Shown here in pieces: positions 9,031 to 17,945 of a stretch of 64,000 nt of DNA (positions are counted from its first letter, which is position 1; each line of letters starts with the position of its first letter). A model generated the notes under the pieces. The model ran no database searches. It had not been told where the DNA came from and saw only the letters and a program-made list of their open reading frames with translations. The position numbers and the translations under genes were made by a program. Origin of the DNA: SVEL01 sp045123575 (GTDB taxonomy: Bacteria; Bacillota; Clostridia; Lachnospirales; Lachnospiraceae); contig JBGVKG010000017.1 in assembly GCA_045123575.1 (NCBI GenBank), forward strand, positions 17,235 through 81,234, written 5' to 3'.

Positions 9031-9840
9031 ATGATAAAAATCAAAAAAATGTATGAAACAATATTGAATTTTTCACGCCAATTGTCGTATGACCACGTGG
9101 GTGCTTATGCCGCCACCTCATCTTTTTTCGTCATAATATCTATCTTCCCAATACTTATGCTTTTACTGGCATTACTTCGCTACACACCAGTAACTGAGCA
9201 TTTCCTACTAAACAGCGTTTTAAGTATAACACCTAGTAGTCTAGACGGTCTTATTAGACAAATTGTAAATGAAATGTATCACCGTTCCAATTTCACTATA
9301 ATATCTGCTACTGCATTAACCGCATTGTGGTCTTCTTCTCGTGCCACTTTATCTATAATACGTGGATTAAATGCAGTTTTTGGTGTAAACGAAAACCGCA
9401 ACTATATTCATCTTCGTATAGTTGCGGTCTTTTACACTGTAGTTTTCTTAATTATTATAGTTTTAGCCTTAGGTATTATGGTCTTTGGAAATAGTTTATT
9501 AGAATTCTTTCATAGCCATATTCCACCTATCTATGACATATCATCCTTTGTATTGAGCCTAAGAATGATATATATACCGATTATATTCACTATAGGATTT
9601 ATCTATTTGTACGGAATAGTTCCCAATAAAGCCTATAGTTTTCAAGATAGATTGCCTGGTGCAATATTTACTGCTGTGGGCTGGATTACATTTTCATCAG
9701 CCTACTCATTCTACATTGATAACTTTGCAACCTCGACCTATATATATGGCAGTTTAACTACTGTGATTCTACTTATGCTCTGGATATACTTTTGTATGTA
9801 TATACTATTTATAGGTGCAGAGATAAATATGTGGCGTTAA
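9031..9840 (+). CDS. YihY/virulence factor BrkB family membrane protein
   Basis: 269 residues with about six TM helices and the family hallmarks: an N-terminal ARTS-like stretch (YDHVGAYAATSSFFVIISIFP), a central LWSSSRATLSIIRGLNAVF segment, and a C-terminal YIYGSLTTVILLMLWIY segment. This family was once called ribonuclease BN; it is now regarded as an integral membrane protein of uncertain, possibly transport, function. AAGGAG precedes the ATG. It is one of two plus-strand genes in the first 47 kb and runs convergently into the SpoIID gene with a three-base gap. Confidence 0.85.
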   Translation: MIKIKKMYETILNFSRQLSYDHVGAYAATSSFFVIISIFPILMLLLALLRYTPVTEHFLLNSVLSITPSSLDGLIRQIVNEMYHRSNFTIISATALTALWSSSRATLSIIRGLNAVFGVNENRNYIHLRIVAVFYTVVFLIIIVLALGIMVFGNSLLEFFHSHIPPIYDISSFVLSLRMIYIPIIFTIGFIYLYGIVPNKAYSFQDRLPGAIFTAVGWITFSSAYSFYIDNFATSTYIYGSLTTVILLMLWIYFCMYILFIGAEINMWR

Positions 9841-9843
9841 ACA

Positions 9844-12198
9844 CTAATATATCTTAGCCAAATTGATTCCTGTATAGAAAAACTCTAATATTTCTATACA
9901 GCTCTTGCCTGATTTCGCCATATAGTTAGCTGCATTTTGACTCATACCTACTCCATGACCATATCCTCCTCCTATAATATTATAGGAGGTCAATATGTTA
10001 TCCTCTGTTATCTCCTCTAGTACAAAAAATCCACTTGGTAGCATAGTTGCTGTTGTATATTCATCACCTGAATTTCTCTTTATAGATATACCTTCTGGCG
10101 ATAATACTGTTCTAATGTAATACTCCTTATATACTCTAACAGTACACTCTGTTCCAAAGATTGTTATATAATCAAGAACACCGCCTTGGCCTCTCTCTCC
10201 ACACTCTATCTTTTTTATATCACCAACATTATCAATCTTTTTTTCAATCCACTGACCTCTATCATTTAAAACCTTAACATTTCCAAGCTTTATTTGGCCA
10301 ATATTTTTGTTGATAGCATTAGTAACCTGCTCTAATGTCATATTTAGATTCCATCTGTACCATGGATATTCGCTATCGTATGTCTTATAAGGTGTTCTTA
10401 TAAATGCGCCAAAGGTATTCTCATCTGTTAAATCCATAGATAATGACTGTTCTGTCAATATCTTTCCTTGAGTATACGGCACCTTAGTACCCCATACAGA
10501 AGATGATGTAGTTGCACCACAAGATGTAGAGAAGAAATAAGCTGATATAGTCTTATCTCCATGCATCAACACCTGACCATAAGTTTCATCTACCGCGGCA
10601 TTTGTAACAGTTTGCTCATCCGAGTTGCCATATACTTGATATGTCGTACTGTCATCTACATGCGCTCCATATTCGCTATATCCATTCCCTAAAATGTGTA
10701 TATAAGCAAAGCTTCTTGCGCAAATCGCCTGAGCCTTAAGTGCTTCATAGTTATAGCTCCAAGGCATCTCACTAGGTACCACACTATATAGATACTGCTC
10801 TAATGGTAATTCATTGACAATGGCAAGCTTACCATCTTTTACTACCAACTCTACAGTTCCTCTATACGAAGGTGTTCCTTGTCCTCTTGTTAAACTATTT
10901 ATAGTTATTCTTCCGTCTATACCATTAGATGTTATGACTATTCTTCCATCCTTAAGTACATCTGAATCTGGTTTGAAGGTAAATTCTTCTCCTGGCTTTA
11001 ATTCAAACAAGCCACCGCCCTTGTTATAGTATACTCTACAACCATCCTTCGAACTGATAGTTACATAATCATGCAACAACTCCTTATATCCATTTGTCTT
11101 TATAAGCACACGAATATTTGATGCTGTTAAATCTCTATCCATAACAATAGCTACAATCTTACCATCATTATTCAATATAAACTTTTGACTGTCATATCCT
11201 ACAAGCACTTCATTTATGCTACTCATAGCAATATTTCCATATATTTTATATACCTTGCAGTAATCATCTACTTGATATACGCCATTCTTCTCTATCTCTA
11301 TACCATTTCCAGAAGATGACATTACCTTACCTGATACTGTTTTTGTCTTAAAGCTTATATCCTTTAACTTATGGTCCTGTACAGAAATATCAGCTACAAC
11401 ATTATTGTATATAGCAGTTTTATCGCTTGCAATAAATTCCCTATAAGCGCCCTCTATATATGCCTTCACTACGCCTCCCGACATAGATATAATCCAGCTA
11501 TTGTGATATGTTACTTTTTCACTATATACAGATTTAACACATATTATTTCATCACCTTTTAACAGGACAGTTATTCCCTTATCTATGTAATAGTCTAAAG
11601 CTAATCCCTCAAAACCAAGATCGCCATATGTTGTTTTTGATTGCCACTGTTCTATAGTTTCATCATTTGATATAGTTCCTGCTACAACAAGATTTATAGA
11701 CTTAATCTCCTTATTTAAGTCTAGTTTTTCCACCATTTTCCCATATATCTCAGTCCATTCATCTAACCTTATAGGATTTCCTGCTCTATTGTTCTTGACA
11801 TAGGATAATAATTCCTTGTCTACTACACCAATATTTGTAAACAACTTTCCTAAATCCGAATATGTAAATGAATCTAATACAGCCTTTTCTGTAGGTGTTA
11901 TCTCCTTCGTTGCAAAATACGCATCTTCATACATCATATTCATATACTTCTCGTACCAGGCATTTTCCTTTGACAAGAAATAATCTTTCTTTGTGGCTTC
12001 TATGTCTTCCATACTATGAAATAATAATGAAACCGCCTTTGCCACCTGTCCTCTATTTACAACATTATCCTTTGGATTATATCTAGAATCTGCTGTTGTT
12101 CCATACCAAATAAGTATCACAGCCATAACAACTGCTGCCACAATCAGCACTATATTTTTAATGCCTATATTTTTAACCTTTGACAATAGTTCTTGCAT
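9844..12198 (-). CDS. SpoIID/LytB domain protein with long N-terminal region
   Basis: 784 residues, about twice the length of classical SpoIID. One N-terminal TM anchor (about 13-30) precedes a large extracytoplasmic region of roughly 400 residues with no recognised family. The SpoIID/LytB domain starts around residue 445 (ELPLEQYLYSVVPSEMP, then ALKAQAICARSFAY) and ends with GGYGHGVGMSQNAANYMA and a short tail. SpoIID proteins are lytic transglycosylases acting on peptidoglycan stripped of stem peptides during engulfment. Paralogues such as LytB modulate autolysins, so this copy could act in vegetative wall turnover. The gene starts about 70 bases beyond the 6S RNA 3' end. Confidence 0.85.
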   Translation of the reverse strand: MQELLSKVKNIGIKNIVLIVAAVVMAVILIWYGTTADSRYNPKDNVVNRGQVAKAVSLLFHSMEDIEATKKDYFLSKENAWYEKYMNMMYEDAYFATKEITPTEKAVLDSFTYSDLGKLFTNIGVVDKELLSYVKNNRAGNPIRLDEWTEIYGKMVEKLDLNKEIKSINLVVAGTISNDETIEQWQSKTTYGDLGFEGLALDYYIDKGITVLLKGDEIICVKSVYSEKVTYHNSWIISMSGGVVKAYIEGAYREFIASDKTAIYNNVVADISVQDHKLKDISFKTKTVSGKVMSSSGNGIEIEKNGVYQVDDYCKVYKIYGNIAMSSINEVLVGYDSQKFILNNDGKIVAIVMDRDLTASNIRVLIKTNGYKELLHDYVTISSKDGCRVYYNKGGGLFELKPGEEFTFKPDSDVLKDGRIVITSNGIDGRITINSLTRGQGTPSYRGTVELVVKDGKLAIVNELPLEQYLYSVVPSEMPWSYNYEALKAQAICARSFAYIHILGNGYSEYGAHVDDSTTYQVYGNSDEQTVTNAAVDETYGQVLMHGDKTISAYFFSTSCGATTSSSVWGTKVPYTQGKILTEQSLSMDLTDENTFGAFIRTPYKTYDSEYPWYRWNLNMTLEQVTNAINKNIGQIKLGNVKVLNDRGQWIEKKIDNVGDIKKIECGERGQGGVLDYITIFGTECTVRVYKEYYIRTVLSPEGISIKRNSGDEYTTATMLPSGFFVLEEITEDNILTSYNIIGGGYGHGVGMSQNAANYMAKSGKSCIEILEFFYTGINLAKIY

Positions 12199-12230
12199 AT
12201 TTTGACCTTCCCTGTTTCAAATCTCTTTCA

Positions 12231-12266
12231 TTTAGAAAAAAGCAGCATCACAATGCTGCTTTTTCT
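12231..12266 (-). terminator. Terminator after the 6S RNA
   Basis: AAAAAGCAGCAT and ATGCTGCTTTTT form a perfect stem with a T-run on the minus strand. The stem is symmetric enough to act in both directions. Confidence 0.85.
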
Positions 12267-12490
12267 ATTCAATATATGTATCCCAAAATGCCGGTTCCTG
12301 CGCTTTGAGTCCTAGCATAGCTAGGTGGGCAACCGCATCTGATACTCAGCCTTCCACTAATATATAACGAGGCTTGACATCATATCTGAAATATAGGAAT
12401 CCCTTTAAATAAATGTAGGTTCAAATAAAACAGGAGTATCGAGCATCCCAGGAAACATATACGATATAAAATTTATTTACTCATCTTTAT
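12267..12490 (-). ncRNA. ssrS: 6S RNA (regulator of RNA polymerase)
   Basis: The non-coding stretch downstream of the hexapeptide gene reads on the minus strand as a roughly 200-nt rod. The 5' arm TATATGTTTCC pairs with the 3' arm GGGATACATATA, and paired flanks surround a central region. Segments near both ends resemble the E. coli 6S arms from memory: 5' GGGATGCTCGATACTC, and 3' GCGCAGGAACCGGCATTTTGG. It has its own consensus-like promoter and a strong terminator. 6S RNA mimics an open promoter and sequesters housekeeping RNA polymerase in stationary phase. The 5' end is inferred from the promoter. Confidence 0.82.
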
Positions 12491-12496
12491 GACTAT

Positions 12497-12525
12497 AGTA
12501 TACTCTCTTTTTTACATTTTTACAA
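12497..12525 (-). promoter_or_regulatory. Promoter of the 6S RNA gene
   Basis: On the minus strand TTGTAA (12520-12525), 17 bases, TATACT (12497-12502), placed just after the stop codon of the upstream hexapeptide gene. Confidence 0.7.
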
Positions 12526-12532
12526 GTATAAG

Positions 12533-13195
12533 TTAGTTTTTTTCTACGACATTATCCGCACTCTTAAATATAGAGTTTGAAGGAATATATCCCCTAACAC
12601 TAGATAATGGATAAATATTACTATGACTTCCCACAACAGTTCCAGGATTAAGCACAGAATTGCAGCCTACCTCTACCTCATCACCAAGTACTGCTCCCAT
12701 TTTTTTCAGCCCAGTCTCTACCTTATCTGTTCCATACTTTATAGTAACTAATGTTTTATCTGATTTCACATTAGAAGTAATGCTACCTGCTCCCATATGC
12801 GACTTATAGCCTAATATGGAATCTCCTACGTAGTTGTAATGTGGAACCTGTACCTTGTCAAAAAGAACTACATTCTTTAGCTCTGTAGAGTTGCCTACTA
12901 CAGCTCCCTTTCCAACGATTGCATTGCCTCTTATGAATGCACAATGTCTAATCTCTGCATCCTTGTCAACAATCAATGGACTTCCTAAGAATGCTGTAGG
13001 TGCTACTTTTGCAGAATTAGCAATCCACACATTCTCGCTTACCATAGTATATTCATCCTTTGGAAGCTTCATTCCTAATTCTATGATAAAATCTCCTATC
13101 TTAGGAAGAACCTCCCATGGATATACGGCACCTTCGAAAAGTGGTGCTGCTATAGTTGTCTCATTTAAGTTTTCAAATAATTTTTCGATTTTCAT
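12533..13195 (-). CDS. Left-handed beta-helix (hexapeptide repeat) acyl/nucleotidyl-transferase-like protein
   Basis: 220 residues. After about 60 N-terminal residues it consists of hexapeptide-repeat turns (VWIANSAKVAPTAFLGSPLI, AFIRGNAIVGKGAVVGNS, GAVLGDEVEVGCNSVLNPGT), the fold of the GlmU C-terminal acetyltransferase. The N-terminal nucleotidyltransferase domain of GlmU is missing. Its position two genes from glmS suggests amino-sugar or nucleotide-sugar metabolism, but the substrate is not evident. Two starts are possible: 13195 (GGAG six bases upstream, chosen) or 13207 (GAGG four bases upstream). Confidence 0.75.
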   Translation of the reverse strand: MKIEKLFENLNETTIAAPLFEGAVYPWEVLPKIGDFIIELGMKLPKDEYTMVSENVWIANSAKVAPTAFLGSPLIVDKDAEIRHCAFIRGNAIVGKGAVVGNSTELKNVVLFDKVQVPHYNYVGDSILGYKSHMGAGSITSNVKSDKTLVTIKYGTDKVETGLKKMGAVLGDEVEVGCNSVLNPGTVVGSHSNIYPLSSVRGYIPSNSIFKSADNVVEKN

Positions 13196-13216
13196 ATTTC
13201 TCTCCATTATTCCTCA

Positions 13217-13332
13217 AATGATACGGTGACTCCGTTTCTTCGAAACTCTCGTCCCCGTCAACTATTTACAAAATTTATGCCAACATAAATGTTGCCTAAA
13301 ATTTTGTCCATACTTGACTCGCTTGTATCATT
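13217..13332. repeat. 116-bp imperfect palindrome between the hexapeptide gene and glmS
   Basis: The ends AATGATAC (13217-13224) and GTATCATT (13325-13332) are inverted repeats. Inside, ACAAAATTT (13268-13276) pairs with AAATTTTGT (13299-13307), and CAACAT (13281-13286) pairs with ATGTTG (13289-13294). The right end touches the glmS stop codon. It could be a terminator/attenuator or a small palindromic repeat (MITE-like). No T-run follows the stems, which argues against a simple terminator. Confidence 0.55.
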
Positions 13333-15159
13333 CTATTCTACAGTTACACTCTTAGCAAGGTTTCTTGGCTTATCTACATCGCATCCCTTCAGAACAGATG
13401 TATAATAAGCAAGCATCTGTAATGGAACTACTGCTACCATAGGCATAAGTATATCACTTACCACTGGAAGCTTAATAACAACATCTGCCACATCTTCTGT
13501 CACATCTACATTTTCCTTGGCTATCATTACAACTTTAGCTCCACGAGCCTTTACTTCCTTAATGTTACTTACTGTCTTATCAAATAATCTATCCTGTGTA
13601 GCCACTGCTATAACAGGCATATCCTCTGTTACAAGAGAGATTGTTCCATGCTTAAGCTCACCTGCTGCATATGATTCAGAATGAATATATGATATCTCCT
13701 TAAGCTTAAGTGAGCCTTCCATACTAAGTGCATAATCTAAGCCTCTACCTATATAGAGGAGACTCTCTGAATTGATAAGAGTAGATGCTGCATACTGACA
13801 ATCGCTCTCTAATGCAAATGCTTCCTCTACCTTTGAAGGTATAGTCTCAAGCTCAGCAACCAATGCCTTACACTGTTCCTCTGTTATTCTGCCATTTGCA
13901 TATGCAAGCTCAAACGCTAACATATACATAATAGATAACTGCACCATATATGCCTTTGTAGACGCTACCGATATCTCTGGGCCAGCATGTGTATATACTA
14001 CAAAGTCTGACTCTCTAGCTATAGATGAACCCTTCACGTTTACGATAGAAAGAGTTGTTGCCCCCATCTCCTTTGCAAGTCGTAATACAGCCTTTGTATC
14101 TGCTGTCTCGCCTGACTGTGATATAAGTATAACTAAATCATCACTTCCTATAATAGGATTTCTATATCTAAACTCTGAAGCAATATCTACGATAACTTCT
14201 ACTCTAGCAAGCTCCTCTATAACATACTTGCCTACTAAACCTGCGTGCATAGCAGTTCCACAGGCAACAATATATATCTTTCTATAGCTTTTAAGCATAT
14301 CAAGTGTAATACCACACTCCTCAAGGAATGGCATACCATCCATTATTCTAGGTCTGATAGTTGTCTTTATAGCTGTTGGCTGCTCGTGAATCTCCTTTAA
14401 CATAAAGTGCGCATATCCGCCCTTTTCTGCCGCTTCAATATCCCAGTTCGCATGCTGCACTTCCTTTGAAAGCTCTGTGCCATGGATATCATATATCTTT
14501 ACTTCATCTTCTGTAATCTCAGCAATCTCATCATATTCAAGCAGATAATAATCTCTTGTATATTTTAAGATAGCTGGTACGTCAGATGCTATAAAATTCT
14601 CACCTTCACCAAGACCTACGATAAGAGGGCTATCTTTTCTAACAGAATATATCTTGCCAGGACAATCAGCAAATACGATTCCTAACGCATAAGAACCCTC
14701 TATCTCAGCCAAAACCTGCTGAATAGTCTTAAACGGATCCTTCTCCTTGTTGTAATAGTAATCAAGAAGCTTCGCTACAGTCTCTGTATCAGTCTCAGAC
14801 TCAAATACATATCCCTTCTTTGTAAGGAAACTCTTAAGTCTAATATAATTCTCTATAATACCATTGTGTACAATAGTAATCTTAGCATTACCATGTGGAT
14901 GTGAATTAACATCAGAAGGCTCTCCGTGAGTTGCCCATCTTGTATGTCCTATACCACAATTACCTGTTGGTTTATGACCAGCATTCATCTTATCTGTCAA
15001 ATCAACCAAACGTCCCTTAGTCTTTTCTACAACTATCTTTCCATCCTCAAACACCGCAATACCTGCTGAGTCATAGCCTCTGTATTCAAGCTTTGACAAT
15101 GCATCTACAAGTACGTCTGCACAATCCTTTTTACCTACATATCCTACGATACCACACAT
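13333..15159 (-). CDS. glmS: Glutamine--fructose-6-phosphate aminotransferase (isomerizing)
   Basis: 608 residues, full length. It converts fructose-6-phosphate and glutamine to glucosamine-6-phosphate, the first step to UDP-GlcNAc and the wall. The protein begins MCGIVGYVG, so after Met removal Cys1 is the nucleophile of the class II glutaminase domain (to about 215). Two SIS sugar-isomerase domains follow, and the C-terminus KPRNLAKSVTVE is the family's typical end. The ATG at 15159 has AAGGA seven bases upstream; an upstream ATG would bury the catalytic Cys. No glmS ribozyme is visible in the 45 bases between topB and glmS. Confidence 0.97.
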   Translation of the reverse strand: MCGIVGYVGKKDCADVLVDALSKLEYRGYDSAGIAVFEDGKIVVEKTKGRLVDLTDKMNAGHKPTGNCGIGHTRWATHGEPSDVNSHPHGNAKITIVHNGIIENYIRLKSFLTKKGYVFESETDTETVAKLLDYYYNKEKDPFKTIQQVLAEIEGSYALGIVFADCPGKIYSVRKDSPLIVGLGEGENFIASDVPAILKYTRDYYLLEYDEIAEITEDEVKIYDIHGTELSKEVQHANWDIEAAEKGGYAHFMLKEIHEQPTAIKTTIRPRIMDGMPFLEECGITLDMLKSYRKIYIVACGTAMHAGLVGKYVIEELARVEVIVDIASEFRYRNPIIGSDDLVILISQSGETADTKAVLRLAKEMGATTLSIVNVKGSSIARESDFVVYTHAGPEISVASTKAYMVQLSIMYMLAFELAYANGRITEEQCKALVAELETIPSKVEEAFALESDCQYAASTLINSESLLYIGRGLDYALSMEGSLKLKEISYIHSESYAAGELKHGTISLVTEDMPVIAVATQDRLFDKTVSNIKEVKARGAKVVMIAKENVDVTEDVADVVIKLPVVSDILMPMVAVVPLQMLAYYTSVLKGCDVDKPRNLAKSVTVE

Positions 15160-15204
15160 AATTATATCCTTTCTTGTTATGCATATATACAAATCTATCT
15201 TCTA

Positions 15205-17271
15205 CTATCTTTTGTAATGAACTGCTGCCATATCAAAAAGATACTTTAGCTTATCCTGATTGTATAAATTCTTTACTCCATTTACTCTCTTTGACACAAA
15301 GTCACTTAATTTCTGCATATATTCGTCACTAGTTATGCTACCCTCAGCCACATAAGTCAGACCCTTTTCCCAACTAGCTGTTAGCTCTGGGTTAAGCAAT
15401 GACGTAATAGACGAATTAACCACATCAAATATTACCTCTCCATACAGTGATGGTGTAAGCACCTGAGTCTTTTTATTCAGGTTAATATAGTTAATATTGA
15501 TGAGTTTTTTTAATATCTCAGCTCTAGTTGCTGACGTACCAATACCGCTACCCTTTATCTGTGCTCTTAGTTCTTCATCCTCTATAAGCTGACCGGCATT
15601 TTCCATTGCCAATATGATAGAACCTGAATTATATCTCTTTGGTGGTGATGTTTCACCCTCCTTGATATTCAATTCTACAAGTGCTATCTTATCATCCTTT
15701 TTAAGCTTTTTCAACCTCTCTATGACGGCCTCATCTAGTTTGATATCTGCTTCTTCAGCGCCATCTTCCTTAGATTTTTCCTCTGAATCTTCCTTAGTCT
15801 GTTCCTTAGTTACATCACTATTGTCCTTTTTGCTGTAACTATTGGCCACCTTGAGATATCCTTCATCCATGAGCACCTTAAAGCTCGCATAGAAATTCTC
15901 ATGTCTCTCTATGTTATCTGCAAAGTCTGCCTTCAACACAAGACTTACCTTCTGATATGTTGCTGGTGGATAAAAAATACTTAAGAATCTTCTAACTATA
16001 ACCTCATATACCTTCTCAGTAAGTGGATTAAGGGAATTCATAGCCCCCAGTCCCTGTCCTGTAGGTATGATAGCATAGTGGTCTGTTATCTGTTTATCAT
16101 TAACATATCGTGTTGATGCTATCTTCTTGTAGCTACCCATATTCAAAGTTTCCTCTGCAAAGGCCCTAAATTTCTCAACCTTTGTAAGACCACTGATATT
16201 CTTGTATATCTCCTTTGCAACAGCACTAGATAATACTCTGGCATCTGTTCTTGGATATGTAACCATCTTCTTCTCATATAGTTCCTGAACTATACTAAGT
16301 GTCTGGTCTGGACTTATCTTAAACATCCTTGAACAGTCATTCTGAAGTTCCGCTAAGTTATATAACAGCGGTGGATTTTTTGTTTCCTTCTTCTTCTCTG
16401 CCTGCTCAACAGTAAGGTACTCTTTTCCTTGATTCTTTATATCACATATGAGCTCCTCTGCTCGTTCTCTCTCCTTGAAACCATTTTCCTTATACAGTGC
16501 TGGATGTCCCGCATACTTTGACTGCTCCTGCACTCTCCACTCTGCATCGAATTTGAATTCATCCAAATTCATTGCACCTAACACTCTGTAAAATGGTGTC
16601 TTTACAAACTCTCTTATCTCTCGCTCACGTCTGACAATCATACCTAGTACGCAGGTCATTACTCGACCCACAGAAACTACAGCTCTATCTTGCTTTAGAT
16701 ATGCCGCGATGCTACGTCCGTACTTTAGGGTCAATATACGCGAAAAGTTGATACCCATAAGATAATCCTCTTTTGCACGTAAATATGCCGCAGCCGAAAG
16801 ATTGTCATACTCACTTAAATCCTTTGCCTCTGTTATACCTCTGTTTATCTCTTCCTCTGTCTGTGAGTCTATCCATACACGTTTTCTAGCCTTGCCCTGT
16901 ACACCAGACATCTGCTCAACCAAACGATATATGTACTCTCCTTCTCGTCCAGAGTCAGTACACACATATATGCAAGTAACATCATCACGGCGCAACAGTT
17001 CACTAACTATATCAAACTGCTTCTTAACCGAAGGAATTACCTCATAAAGAAACTTTTCAGGTATAAATGGAAGTGTATCAATGCTCCACTTCTTTAATTT
17101 CTCATCATATACTTCCGGATAACTCATAGTAACCAAATGTCCGACGCACCATGTCACCACATAGTTATCAGACTCAAGATATCCATCTTTTTTTCTCATA
17201 TTCTCTTTTAAGGCCTTGGCAAATTCATTTGCCACACTAGGCTTCTCTGCTATAAATAAGCTCTTAGACAT
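15205..17271 (-). CDS. topB: DNA topoisomerase III (type IA)
   Basis: 688 residues. It begins with the Toprim motif (LFIAEKPSVANEFAKAL), followed by GREGEYIYRLVEQM, the primer-binding region SVGRVMTCVLGMIVRR, and the active-site segment KKMVTYPRTDARVLSS containing the catalytic Tyr. GIGTSATRAEILKKL follows. It relaxes and decatenates single-stranded or recombining DNA. A Lys/Glu-rich low-complexity insertion lies at about 480-515. No C-terminal zinc-ribbon repeats are present, unlike TopA. It lies upstream of glmS with a 45-base gap. Confidence 0.93.
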   Translation of the reverse strand: MSKSLFIAEKPSVANEFAKALKENMRKKDGYLESDNYVVTWCVGHLVTMSYPEVYDEKLKKWSIDTLPFIPEKFLYEVIPSVKKQFDIVSELLRRDDVTCIYVCTDSGREGEYIYRLVEQMSGVQGKARKRVWIDSQTEEEINRGITEAKDLSEYDNLSAAAYLRAKEDYLMGINFSRILTLKYGRSIAAYLKQDRAVVSVGRVMTCVLGMIVRREREIREFVKTPFYRVLGAMNLDEFKFDAEWRVQEQSKYAGHPALYKENGFKERERAEELICDIKNQGKEYLTVEQAEKKKETKNPPLLYNLAELQNDCSRMFKISPDQTLSIVQELYEKKMVTYPRTDARVLSSAVAKEIYKNISGLTKVEKFRAFAEETLNMGSYKKIASTRYVNDKQITDHYAIIPTGQGLGAMNSLNPLTEKVYEVIVRRFLSIFYPPATYQKVSLVLKADFADNIERHENFYASFKVLMDEGYLKVANSYSKKDNSDVTKEQTKEDSEEKSKEDGAEEADIKLDEAVIERLKKLKKDDKIALVELNIKEGETSPPKRYNSGSIILAMENAGQLIEDEELRAQIKGSGIGTSATRAEILKKLININYINLNKKTQVLTPSLYGEVIFDVVNSSITSLLNPELTASWEKGLTYVAEGSITSDEYMQKLSDFVSKRVNGVKNLYNQDKLKYLFDMAAVHYKR

Positions 17272-17331
17272 CTGTAACCAGTTATCCTTTCTGTATTGAT
17301 TGACTATGACTTAGCTGAAGGTCGAAATCCA

Positions 17332-17931
17332 TTAGGACTCCGACCCAGACTGTTCATCTAATGTTAAACTATATGCTGGAAGGAAGTTTTCCAAGAAATA
17401 ATTTGCCTCCTCCATATTCATGGCTTTGATGGCTTCTACTGTTGAACGTTCCGCCTGTTCAAAATCCATATTTCCCATTCGTTTTTCCTCTACACACTTT
17501 ATCAGCGCAGATATCTTATCTGCCGCCTTTACATATCTCCACAATTCCTTTTCGTCCTCATCCTCGTGAAGTAATGGTTCGTATACTGAACGCATCTCTC
17601 TAGGTAAGGCTTTCAGAAGCTTATTGCCTGCTGCCGACTCAACATTCTTATAAGCAACCTTTATCTCGGGTGCAAAATACTTAATAGGTGTTGGTAAATC
17701 GCCTGTTATAATCTCTGTTGTGTCATGGAACATGGCCAATACTGCTATACGTTCCTCATCTAGATGCTTTCCATAATAGGTATTGCCTATAACAGCTAAT
17801 CCGTGTGCTATGACTGCTGTATCCAAACTATGCTCTGCAATATTCTCTGTAATGGTATTGCGCATAAGTCCCCATCTATTTATATATTTCATTCTCGCTA
17901 ACATAGCGAAAAAGTTCTTAAATACTGCCAT
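17332..17931 (-). CDS. YfbR-type 5'-deoxynucleotidase (HD domain)
   Basis: 199 residues, the usual length for YfbR. The N-terminus FKNFFAMLARMKYINRWGLM, the histidine in ITENIAEHSLDTAVIAH, and the metal-binding FHDTTEIITGDLPTPIKY define the family. YfbR proteins remove 5'-phosphate from deoxynucleoside monophosphates and help to control the dNTP pool. A long gap separates the gene from topB, while galM lies only 14 bases upstream, suggesting co-transcription with galM without an obvious functional link. Confidence 0.9.
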   Translation of the reverse strand: MAVFKNFFAMLARMKYINRWGLMRNTITENIAEHSLDTAVIAHGLAVIGNTYYGKHLDEERIAVLAMFHDTTEIITGDLPTPIKYFAPEIKVAYKNVESAAGNKLLKALPREMRSVYEPLLHEDEDEKELWRYVKAADKISALIKCVEEKRMGNMDFEQAERSTVEAIKAMNMEEANYFLENFLPAYSLTLDEQSGSES

Positions 17932-17945
17932 ATAACTCCTCGATA

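Noticed and set aside
15160..15204. glmS ribozyme upstream of glmS
   Set aside because: The gap to topB is only 45 bases, too short for the ribozyme, and no matching core is visible.
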